Assembly (NCBI GenBank): GCA_020852955.1
Contig: JADYZW010000002.1
Location: forward strand, 1-64,000
Direction: 5' to 3'
Length of the DNA stretch: 64,000 nt
From: Deltaproteobacteria bacterium
GTDB taxonomy: Bacteria; Desulfobacterota; Binatia; UTPRO1
The notes below the pieces were generated by a model that saw only the letters and a program-made list of their open reading frames with translations, was not told the origin of the DNA and made no database searches. Positions 55,726 to 62,749 of the stretch are shown in pieces (positions within the stretch are counted from its first letter, which is position 1; every line of letters begins with the position of its first letter). The position numbers and the translations under genes were made by a program.

Positions 55726-55752
55726 TGTGGAACAATACCGGTAGTTTCCACA
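55726..55752 (+). promoter_or_regulatory. Inverted repeat touching the start of the first DUF4143 ATPase gene
   Basis: tgtggaa (55726-55732) and ttccaca (55746-55752) with a 13-bp spacer; the GTG start is at 55754. Spacer length and position match the repeat before the second ATPase gene, suggesting an autoregulatory operator or a translation-controlling hairpin. Confidence 0.5.
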
Positions 55753-55753
55753 T

Positions 55754-56911
55754 GTGTTCGAACGGCTGATTCGCTCGCGTCTCGAGCAGGCGCGCCACAG
55801 TGTCCTCCTCCTCGGTCCGAGACAGGTGGGAAAGTCGACGTTGCTCACGTCGCTCGCGCCCGATCTCGCGATCAACCTCGCGGAGCCCGCCACGCATCGA
55901 AGATTTCTCGCGAGACCCGAGCAGCTTTCGGAGATCCTGCTCGGCGCCGGCGATGGCGTCCGGACGATTCTGATCGACGAGGTGCAGAAGGTTCCTGCGT
56001 TGCTCGATGCCATTCAGGTGCTCCACGATGGGGCCCCCAAGCGTTTTCGGTTCCTGCTCTCCGGGTCGAGCGCGCGGAAGCTCAAGCGCGGTCAGGCGAA
56101 CCTGCTCCCCGGCCGCATCGTCGTGCATGCCTTGCATCCGCTCGTGGAGCGCGAGATCGGGGACGCCTTTCGTCTCGACCGCGCCTTGGCCCACGGCACG
56201 CTGCCGGCGACGTGGAGCGACGACGAAGACCTCGATCGCGCCGAGCTACTGCGCAGCTATGCGGACATTTACCTCCGAGAAGAGGTGCAAGCCGAAGCGC
56301 TCGTCCGTGACCTCGGCGGATATGCCCGCCTGCTCGACTTCGTTTCGGCGGCGTCCGGGACCATCGTCAACGTCAATGCGCTGTGTCGCGCTGCGGAGAT
56401 TCAGCATGAAACGGCGCGCCGCTATCTCGAGATCCTGGAAGACACGCTGGTTCTCTTCAGAGTGTCGGCGTGGAGCGGATCGGATCGAGCCAGCCTGGTA
56501 GCGCATCCCAAGATCTATCTGTTCGACATCGGCGTTCGAAACGCGCTGCTACGGCGCCCGCTCGATCGCCCTCTCGAGGACGAACGCGGTCTCCTCCTCG
56601 AGCACTTCATCGGCCAGGAGCTCCATCGTCGAACCGGGACGTTGTGGCCCGAGGCGAGACTCTTCCACTATCGAACCAAGCATGGCGCGGAAGTAGATTT
56701 CGTGCTGGAGGTCGGCCGCGAGCTTTGGGGCATCGAGGTGAAGGCTACGCGCACCGTCGTTCCGGCGATGCTGTCGGGCTTGTCGTCGCTCGCGGATCGC
56801 ACGAAACGCTTGCGACGACAGATCGTCGTCGCGCTGACGGAGCATCGCGCCAAGGTCGGTGGGGTCGAGGTGATTCCGTTGCGCGAGTTTCTGGCCGAGC
56901 TGCCGCCGTGA
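55754..56911 (+). CDS. AAA ATPase with C-terminal DUF4143 (nuclease-like) domain
   Basis: 385 aa from GTG 55754. P-loop SVLLLGPRQVGKSTLLTSLA (21-29), Walker B VRTILIDEVQKVPALLDAIQ, and sensor-like FLLSGSSARKLKRGQANLLP. The middle winged-helix region (LRSYADIYLREEVQAEALVR) and a DUF4143 C-terminus follow, with a PD-(D/E)xK-like core (FHYRTKHGAEVDFVLEVGRE, LWGIEVKAT). Such ATPases are common in accessory DNA; a DNA-associated or toxin-antitoxin-like role is suspected but unproven. Homologous to 57903-59039. Confidence 0.9.
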   Translation: MFERLIRSRLEQARHSVLLLGPRQVGKSTLLTSLAPDLAINLAEPATHRRFLARPEQLSEILLGAGDGVRTILIDEVQKVPALLDAIQVLHDGAPKRFRFLLSGSSARKLKRGQANLLPGRIVVHALHPLVEREIGDAFRLDRALAHGTLPATWSDDEDLDRAELLRSYADIYLREEVQAEALVRDLGGYARLLDFVSAASGTIVNVNALCRAAEIQHETARRYLEILEDTLVLFRVSAWSGSDRASLVAHPKIYLFDIGVRNALLRRPLDRPLEDERGLLLEHFIGQELHRRTGTLWPEARLFHYRTKHGAEVDFVLEVGRELWGIEVKATRTVVPAMLSGLSSLADRTKRLRRQIVVALTEHRAKVGGVEVIPLREFLAELPP

Positions 56912-56930
56912 CGGTCGATCGCTCTGCGGG

Positions 56931-57428
56931 CTACTTCCGCTGGGTTCGAGCGCGTTTGATCGCCTGAACGAGCGGTAGCACCAATTCGTCGAGAGTCGCC
57001 TGCGCGACGATGCCCGCCTGGTCGTCGAGTTTCGCTTGTTCGAAAAAGACGAGAGGCAGTGGCAGGACGCAGTACACGCCGTAGTCGGAGGGGTGAAGCT
57101 CGATCTCTGGAAGAACGCTTCGAAAGCGGCTTTCGTCCCATCCGAGGACGCGAATTTCGGTTCCAACGCTCACTGCCGACTCGGATGTGACGTCGAGATG
57201 GCAGCACACGGTGAACTTCTCGCTTTCCAGAGTGCTATCGATCCAACCCTTCCACTGAGTGTATTCCCAATCTTCATCGCTGGGGTTTCGTTCAAATTTC
57301 AGCGTTCCCCCGCTCCTGCGGCAAACATCCGAAAAGTCGGGCTGTGAGCTCAAAAGCTGCACGAGACGCTCATTCACGAGATCGAGAAGTGATTCCCATT
57401 TGTCCCACCGCGCTGCTGCGGCGGCCAT
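56931..57428 (-). CDS. Hypothetical protein
   Basis: 165 aa from ATG 57428 (AAAAARWDKWESLLDLVNER, then FERNPSDEDWEYTQWKGWID, CCHLDVTSESAVSVGTEIRV, LGWDESRFRSVLPEIELHPS). A helical start followed by a beta-rich core, no signal peptide or TM. Unrelated to known families as far as I can see. It lies convergent with the first ATPase gene, inside the repeat-flanked segment; a cargo or defence role is conceivable only by location. Confidence 0.5.
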   Translation of the reverse strand: MAAAAARWDKWESLLDLVNERLVQLLSSQPDFSDVCRRSGGTLKFERNPSDEDWEYTQWKGWIDSTLESEKFTVCCHLDVTSESAVSVGTEIRVLGWDESRFRSVLPEIELHPSDYGVYCVLPLPLVFFEQAKLDDQAGIVAQATLDELVLPLVQAIKRARTQRK

Positions 57429-57489
57429 GAATTGGGACTCGTCGCTACGTGTTAGTGCATCGCGCCGACGCCCAGCAAGGGGCGCATTC

Positions 57490-57837
57490 CGATACCGCAT
57501 CGGCCCGGGCGAATTCGCTGTCCCCGGCGGGCTGACGCTCTACAACACGCTGCGTTTCATGCACATTACGCAGGACATCAACAACGGCGAGTTCGACAAC
57601 GTCCTGATCCAGAGTGTCGTCGGCGCCTTCATCAACCTCTCGACGGGCCGAGCCGCGTCGGCAGTCAACGGCGGCCTGATCCTCGGCTTCGTGTTCGCAA
57701 TCATCCTCGGCGTCCCGCTGGGGGCAGGTGCGGACGCGGCGGCGCAGGTCGCTCGAGCCCTCGACAAGGACGCCAAGGAGATCTTCTGGTACAAGGTGAA
57801 CAAGTACCCGCAGCCCATCAAGAAATTTCTCCAATGA
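57490..57837 (+). CDS. Hypothetical protein, possibly a C-terminal fragment
   Basis: About 115 aa readable (RYRIGPGEFAVPGGLTLYNT, LRFMHITQDINNGEFDNVLI) with one hydrophobic stretch (VNGGLILGFVFAIILGVPLG) and a helical end (FWYKVNKYPQPIKKFLQ). No good start codon: the frame is open upstream into the antisense of 56931-57428, so it may be the tail of a larger exported protein left by recombination. Not recognised. Confidence 0.35.
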   Translation, partial: RYRIGPGEFAVPGGLTLYNTLRFMHITQDINNGEFDNVLIQSVVGAFINLSTGRAASAVNGGLILGFVFAIILGVPLGAGADAAAQVARALDKDAKEIFWYKVNKYPQPIKKFLQ

Positions 57838-57872
57838 TGCCTGCGATGACGACGTCTCGACACGGGTAGACC

Positions 57873-57903
57873 CACCGCCATTTTTTGGGTAAAGATGGCG
57901 GTG
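57873..57903 (+). promoter_or_regulatory. Inverted repeat overlapping the start of the second DUF4143 ATPase gene
   Basis: caccgccat (57873-57881) and atggcggtg (57895-57903), perfect 9-bp arms with a 13-bp T-rich spacer. The last g of the right arm is the first base of the GTG start. In mRNA it would hide the start codon; in DNA it suits a dimeric repressor. Confidence 0.55.
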
Positions 57904-59039
57904 TGTTTCCTCGATACGTAACCATTCCACGCGACAAGAGTTTTTTCCTCCTCGGGCCGCGTGGGACGGGAAAGTCCACGCTCTTACGGCAGCTGTTTCC
58001 CGACGCGCTGTTCATCGACCTGCTCGATCTCGAGAACTACACCGAGCTGCTGACGCACCCGGAGCGGTTGGAAGCGCGCGTGCTCGCGGCGGACCCCGAC
58101 CGGATCGTCCTCGACGAGATCCAACGTCTCCCGGGGCTGCTCGACGAGGTGCATCGGCTGATCGAGAAACGGCGCTGGCGCTTCGCCCTCACGGGCTCGA
58201 GCGCGCGGAAGCTCCGGCGCGGCGGCGTCAACCTGCTGGCCGGTCGGGCTCGCAGCGTGACCATGCATCCCCTCACCGCAGCCGAGCTCGGCGACGCCTT
58301 CGACCTCGCCCACTCGCTCCGCTACGGCCAGCTCCCGAGCGCCTACGTCGAAAAGGATCCCACAGCGTATCTCGCGAGCTATGTCGGCACGTATCTGCGG
58401 GAGGAGGTTCAGGCCGAGGCCCTGACGCGGAACCTCGATGTCTTCTCGCGCTTCCTGGTGGCCGCGAGCTTTTCGCAAGCGAGTGTCCTCTCGGTGGCAG
58501 CGGTCGCGCGCGACCTCGGACTGGCACGCAAGACGGTCGAAGGCTACTTCGCGCTGCTCGACGATCTGCTGCTCGCCGTACGACTTCCGGTGTTCACGCG
58601 CCGGGCGAAGCGCGCCATGACGACGCGGCCGAAGTTCTTCTTCTTCGACGCCGGTGTCTACCGCTCGCTCCGCCCGCGCGGTCCGCTCGACTCGGCCGAG
58701 GAGATCGACGGTCCGGCGGTCGAATCGCTCGTGCTCCAGGAGCTGCGCGCCACCAACCACAACCTCGACCTGGGTTACGAGCTCTTCTACTGGCACACCC
58801 GCGATCACAAGGAAGTCGACTTCGTGCTCTACGGCGAACGAGGACTGCTCGCCTTCGAAGTGAAGCGCACCTCGCGCTTCCGCGAGGACGATCTGGCGAC
58901 GCTCCGCCTCTTTCGGCGCGACTACCCGATGGCCCGATGCTTCCTGCTCTACGGAGGACACCAGGAGTACGAGACGGACGGCATCCGCGCCCTCCCGCTC
59001 GCCACGGCGCTCCCGGCGCTCGGCGCTCTTCTCCGCTGA
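57903..59039 (+). CDS. AAA ATPase with C-terminal DUF4143 domain, second copy type
   Basis: 378 aa from GTG 57903 (TTG 57885 is the longer option). P-loop FFLLGPRGTGKSTLLRQLFP, Walker B DRIVLDEIQRLPGLLDEVHR, SSARKLRRGGVNLLAGRARS, YVGTYLREEVQAEALTRNLD and the DUF4143 end FYWHTRDHKEVDFVLYGERG, LLAFEVKRTSRF with Asp and Glu-x-Lys of a nuclease-like core. It shares the fold and many blocks with the ATPase at 55754 but is clearly diverged, so not a recent duplicate. It ends 57 bp before repeat copy 2. Confidence 0.9.
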   Translation: MFPRYVTIPRDKSFFLLGPRGTGKSTLLRQLFPDALFIDLLDLENYTELLTHPERLEARVLAADPDRIVLDEIQRLPGLLDEVHRLIEKRRWRFALTGSSARKLRRGGVNLLAGRARSVTMHPLTAAELGDAFDLAHSLRYGQLPSAYVEKDPTAYLASYVGTYLREEVQAEALTRNLDVFSRFLVAASFSQASVLSVAAVARDLGLARKTVEGYFALLDDLLLAVRLPVFTRRAKRAMTTRPKFFFFDAGVYRSLRPRGPLDSAEEIDGPAVESLVLQELRATNHNLDLGYELFYWHTRDHKEVDFVLYGERGLLAFEVKRTSRFREDDLATLRLFRRDYPMARCFLLYGGHQEYETDGIRALPLATALPALGALLR

Positions 59040-59095
59040 TGCTGCGCCCCGCGCCTACCAGTCGGTCGATCGCCGAGACCGCCTACCAGGTCGGT

Positions 59096-59156
59096 AGTCG
59101 GTATTAGCCTCGGGTTGACGTAATTCGGACTTATCGGACTTCGGCCTTTCCTACGA
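59096..59156. repeat. 60-bp dispersed repeat, copy 2
   Basis: 61 bp, same sense as copy 1 at 55419. Its right part supplies the last codons and stop of the histidine kinase gene on the minus strand (KAEVR, TAA). Confidence 0.95.
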
Positions 59157-60555
59157 CTTTCGTCCTATTCTCAAACGAGCCGCGACCTATCACGCTTTCG
59201 ACCCACAACCGTCCACCGTGCGCATCGACGATGCCCTTCGCAATGAAGAGACCAAGCCCCGTGCCATTCTTCCCCAGCACTTCGTGCTTCCAAAAGCGAT
59301 TGAAGACCTGCGGGAGTTCCTCCGGCGCGATACCGGGCCCGGTATCGGACACGATGAAACAGACGGCGTCGTTTCGCCGCTCGGTCGCGATCGATACTCG
59401 ACCACCGTGAGGCGTGAACTTCACCGCGTTTCCGACGAGATTCGACAACACTTGGATCGTTCGTTCTCGATCAGCTCGGACCGTCAGCTGCGGCACCTCT
59501 CGTCGGTGGAGCTGGATCTGCTTAGACGCGGCAGCGCTGCTGAACATCTCGATGACGTCGGACAGCAAGGAGGTGACGTCGCACGGCACCGGGGTCACAG
59601 AGAACCGCCCCGCCTCAAGGGTCGCAACATCGAGCAAGGTATTGATGAGGAACTCCATTCTCATCGTCACATTTTCGATCGACCGGGCATGCTTGCGCGC
59701 CTCCTCGGACTCGGCCCGCATGCCCCAGACCATGGCGCGCATCCTGATGGCTCCGAGTGGATTCCGCAGATCATGTGCCGCGATACCCATGAGTTCATCG
59801 CGTGCGGCTACCGCCTTTTGGGCAGCTCGAAGCGCCTGCTGTTCTTGTCGATACGACCGCCCGAGCGATCGCGCGAAGTACCAAGCGATGCCGCAACTCG
59901 TGAGGAAGAGAATGCCAAGCAAACCGTGCATCAAGACGGTCAGGCGGGCTCTTTCCTTGGCCGCGTCGTGGTACACCTGCTTGATCAGGTATTCCTTGTA
60001 GTCGACCCAGTGATCAAGGGACTGACCGAGCTCGCGCCGAACGGGTACCAGCTCTGCCTCGAAGCCACGAATCATCCCGTCGATCCCCGCGGATTGCTGC
60101 CTTGCCCCCACGAGTCGTTCTTGAATCCGCTTGAACTCGGCGACGGCGGCGTCGAGCGCGCGAAGGAGTTCGGCTCCTCTTCGGGTCAGTGGCCGATTCC
60201 GCAATGCTTGAATGGCACGGTCAAAATCTGCCTCTGCTTCACGTAGCTTCGTCAGAAGATTGACATCACCGGAAATGAGATAGCCTCGCCCGACGGAGCT
60301 CAAGAGCTCCCCGTTCCAGCGAAGGCGTTCCGCGAGCGTGATTTCGTTTTCCTCAGCCCGGATGCGCGCCATTTGGGTGGCTGCATCAATGTCGAGCCGG
60401 CGAATCGCCAGTTCCATACCCCCCGCGAGCAAAAGAGCGACGAACGTGCCCACCATTGCGGTGATTCGGACGTCGATCACGGGAGTCTGTTCCGCTTGGT
60501 CGTCCGACTCTCGCTCAGAGGCGACGTGTGACGAACCCGACCGAGCTTCCGCCAA
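59131..60555 (-). CDS. Membrane sensor histidine kinase with altered C-terminus
   Basis: 474 aa from TTG 60555 (start uncertain). TM1 (ITAMVGTFVALLLAGGMELA), a periplasmic CHASE3-like helical sensor, TM2 (LMHGLLGILFLTSCGIAWYF), then HisKA with H261 (GIAAHDLRNPLGAIRMRAMV) and HATPase with N-box NLVGNAVKFTP, G1 VSDTGPGIAPEE and G2 NGTGLGLFIAKGIV. The normal ending GRGSTFxFTLP is replaced after GRGS by FENRTKVVGKAEVR, derived from the dispersed repeat. The kinase core is intact, so activity may persist. No response regulator is nearby. Confidence 0.88.
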   Translation of the reverse strand: MAEARSGSSHVASERESDDQAEQTPVIDVRITAMVGTFVALLLAGGMELAIRRLDIDAATQMARIRAEENEITLAERLRWNGELLSSVGRGYLISGDVNLLTKLREAEADFDRAIQALRNRPLTRRGAELLRALDAAVAEFKRIQERLVGARQQSAGIDGMIRGFEAELVPVRRELGQSLDHWVDYKEYLIKQVYHDAAKERARLTVLMHGLLGILFLTSCGIAWYFARSLGRSYRQEQQALRAAQKAVAARDELMGIAAHDLRNPLGAIRMRAMVWGMRAESEEARKHARSIENVTMRMEFLINTLLDVATLEAGRFSVTPVPCDVTSLLSDVIEMFSSAAASKQIQLHRREVPQLTVRADRERTIQVLSNLVGNAVKFTPHGGRVSIATERRNDAVCFIVSDTGPGIAPEELPQVFNRFWKHEVLGKNGTGLGLFIAKGIVDAHGGRLWVESVIGRGSFENRTKVVGKAEVR

Positions 60556-60757
60556 CTCGAAGGCACCTTGTCACCGCACAATTGGAGCGCAAACCACATC
60601 GCATTGCCCTCAACGATCGAATCTCGAGCGGCGCGGTCCAAGAATCGAGCTTGCACGCTGTCGCCAGAAGATGTACCGGGCGTGTATGTTACGTCAACTC
60701 TTCCGAGCGTGTAAAGAGACCCGTCCCGTTCTGGACGTCTAGAGGAGCCGACCCGGC

Positions 60758-61192
60758 TTGCAACTGACCAGCTATACGGACTACAGCCTCCGAGTTCTCA
60801 TCTATCTTGCGGTTCATAAAGAGGGGCTGGCGACCATCGCGGAGATCTCTCAGGCTTACGGGATCTCCAAGGCGCACCTGACGAAGATCGTCCATCAACT
60901 CGGGCTGGCGGGTTACCTCGAGACGATCCGCGGTCGCGGCGGTGGCTTACGGCTTGCGCGGCCACCCGAGAAGATCCGCGTAGGTGAGGTGGTTCGACAG
61001 ACCGAGGGGACGTCGCTCGTCGAGTGCTTCGATCCGAAGACGAGTCGTTGCCGGATCGAGCCTGTGTGCGGTCTACGCGCCGCCCTGAAGGACGCGCTCC
61101 AGACCTTCCTTACGACGCTCGACGGCTACACGCTCGCCGACGTGGTAGCGCGCCGTCGGAATCCACTCGCGAGACTGTTCGCAGCGTCCTGA
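60758..61192 (+). CDS. Rrf2-family transcriptional regulator, NsrR-like
   Basis: 144 aa from TTG 60758 (AGGAG upstream). Winged HTH (QLTSYTDYSLRVLIYLAVHK; SQAYGISKAHLTKIVHQLGL) with the Rrf2 wing RGRGGGLRLARPPEKI. Three Cys, C90, C98 and C104 (VECFDPKTSRCRIEPVCGL), match the NsrR-type Fe-S cluster that senses nitric oxide. It is divergent from the histidine kinase. The gene that follows (61364) is truncated by IS-like sequence, so its usual target here is lost. Confidence 0.85.
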   Translation: MQLTSYTDYSLRVLIYLAVHKEGLATIAEISQAYGISKAHLTKIVHQLGLAGYLETIRGRGGGLRLARPPEKIRVGEVVRQTEGTSLVECFDPKTSRCRIEPVCGLRAALKDALQTFLTTLDGYTLADVVARRRNPLARLFAAS

Positions 61193-61217
61193 GGACGTCA
61201 CGAGATCGCGCGTCGCT

Positions 61218-61233
61218 GCGCAACGGGTTGCGC
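61218..61233 (+). terminator. Hairpin after the Rrf2 gene
   Basis: gcgcaac-gg-gttgcgc, perfect 7-bp arms, 25 bp after the stop at 61192. A short loop and no T-run make it a weak terminator candidate. Confidence 0.3.
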
Positions 61234-61363
61234 GCCGGCGATCACCACTCGCAACCGATTGCCCATGGCGCCTCGGAACGAGTTTCGTGTGCGTTTTTAA
61301 TTGACCGTCCGCCGTCAACCATGCTCTGCGAGGAGTGCGTCACACCACGCGACACTCCTCCCC

Positions 61364-61525
61364 ATGTGCTCCTCCCCGCATGACGTCACCGGAAGCGATT
61401 CACCGCCCCCTGCCGTCGGGAAAGCCGCGCGGCAAACGGATGCACGCACGCCGCGCGCCGTCCTCGCCGGGATCGCATGCGCCGCGCTCGTACTGCCGTG
61501 GTGTTGGCGATCACCGAGAAGCGCA
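61364..61525 (+). pseudogene. N-terminal fragment of a membrane protein cut by an IS-like end
   Basis: About 54 codons (CSSPHDVTGSDSPPPAVGKA ... RTPRAVLAGIACAALVLPWC) with one TM-like stretch, reading into gattatggtgag, where mobile-element-like sequence begins. Position behind an NsrR-like regulator suggests a nitric-oxide-related membrane protein, but the family cannot be told. Confidence 0.35.
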
Positions 61526-61777
61526 GATTATGGTGAGCTCAGCATAACCTCCGCAAGGGGTATTCGCTTCACTCATCTTCAGCCGGCCCGCAAGAACGGC
61601 CCGCGAGGACACCCAGCAGGGCCCCTGGCGGCGTCGCGTCTGCACGCGCCCTCAGCTCGCTCGGCCGAATTCCCGAGCAACCTGCGCCACCGTGTGTCTA
61701 TCTCGGTATGCCCACGCGAGGAGGAGCGAAGCGAATACCCCTTACCTCCGCTATGGAGAGTTCCGGATTATGGTGAG
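61526..61777. repeat. Nested repeats at the IS21 flank
   Basis: gattatggtgag occurs directly repeated at 61526-61537 and 61766-61777. Between them, aaggggtattcgcttc (61555-61570) and its perfect 16-bp inverse (61728-61743) bound about 157 bp. It may be a MITE-like remnant or the end of an older copy of the element. No ORF of note lies inside. Confidence 0.6.
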
Positions 61778-62023
61778 TAGCGCCGCAGGATGTTCGACGC
61801 ACCGTCGCACGCACGGGCCAGCGCGTTGAGGCACTCGACGGACTTCAGCGCTCGCCAAGAGTGACCCACTTCCGCTTACCAGAAGTGGACCACGCGAGGA
61901 TCACGATTGCGGCGGTGATCGGTGAACCCGGTGACGCGGTGGCGGCCCGAAAGCACGCGAGCCCACGATCACCTCATGACGGATGATCGCAGGCTCGACG
62001 ATGGTGGGTGGGCGGTGGAGGGT

Positions 62024-62749
62024 TCAGACGTTCGGTTCGCGCAGTGATGGGCCGTCGATCTTCACCGTGTGGCAGTGGTGGCGGAGGCGACTCAAGAGCG
62101 CGTCGACGAGGTGTTTGTTCCCGAGGAAATTCGCCCACTCCGAATAGTCCAAATTCGTGGTGATGATCGTCGGGCGTTGCCGATACCTCTCCTCCATCAA
62201 TTTGAAGAAGATGTTGGTCTGCTCGGGGCGGAGGTTCAGATACCCCATCTCGTCGATCAGAAGGACGTCGACGCGAGCGAGTCGGTTCACAAACCGACGG
62301 GTCGATCGATCCGCGAGGGACGCGTACATCTCATCGAAGAGATCCTGGGCGCGCATGAAGATGCCGCGATGTCCGTTCTGCAGCGCCTTGAGCAAGAGAC
62401 CCGAGGCGAGTCCGGTCTTGCCGACGCCGGTCGGGCCGACGAAGACGATGTTCTCGGCACGTGGGATGAATTCGAGTTCGGCGAAGGTGCGGATCTGTTT
62501 GGGGTTGACGCCGGGCTGGCGTTTGAAGGGGAAGCTCTCGAGTGTCCACTGCTCGGGCAGTCCCGCCCGGTCGATGCGCCAGGCGAGCGCATTTTCTTGA
62601 TTCGCCTGCCATTGCGCCCGCAGCAGGCGGGTCAAGAGGTCCCCGGACGGCACGTGCTCCTTCTCGGCACGCGCGATCTCGGCATCGACGATCTCGGCGA
62701 TCTTCTTCAAGCGGAGACTCTTCAGAAGCTGCTCGAGGTCATCCTTCAT
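62024..62749 (-). CDS. istB: IS21-family helper ATPase IstB
   Basis: 241 aa from ATG 62749. A helical N-terminal domain (DLEQLLKSLRLKKIAEIVDA), then a DnaA/DnaC-like ATPase: Walker A VFVGPTGVGKTGLASGLL, Walker B VDVLLIDEMGYLNLRPEQ and sensor TIITTNLDYSEWANFLGN. IstB regulates the transposase and target choice. Full length. Its start overlaps the istA stop by 11 bp, the usual IS21 coupling. Confidence 0.95.
   Translation of the reverse strand: MKDDLEQLLKSLRLKKIAEIVDAEIARAEKEHVPSGDLLTRLLRAQWQANQENALAWRIDRAGLPEQWTLESFPFKRQPGVNPKQIRTFAELEFIPRAENIVFVGPTGVGKTGLASGLLLKALQNGHRGIFMRAQDLFDEMYASLADRSTRRFVNRLARVDVLLIDEMGYLNLRPEQTNIFFKLMEERYRQRPTIITTNLDYSEWANFLGNKHLVDALLSRLRHHCHTVKIDGPSLREPNV

Noticed and set aside
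43685..60600. Prophage or integrative conjugative element
   Set aside because: No integrase, phage structural, relaxase or secretion genes were found; the zone looks like an accumulation of small modules and relics.
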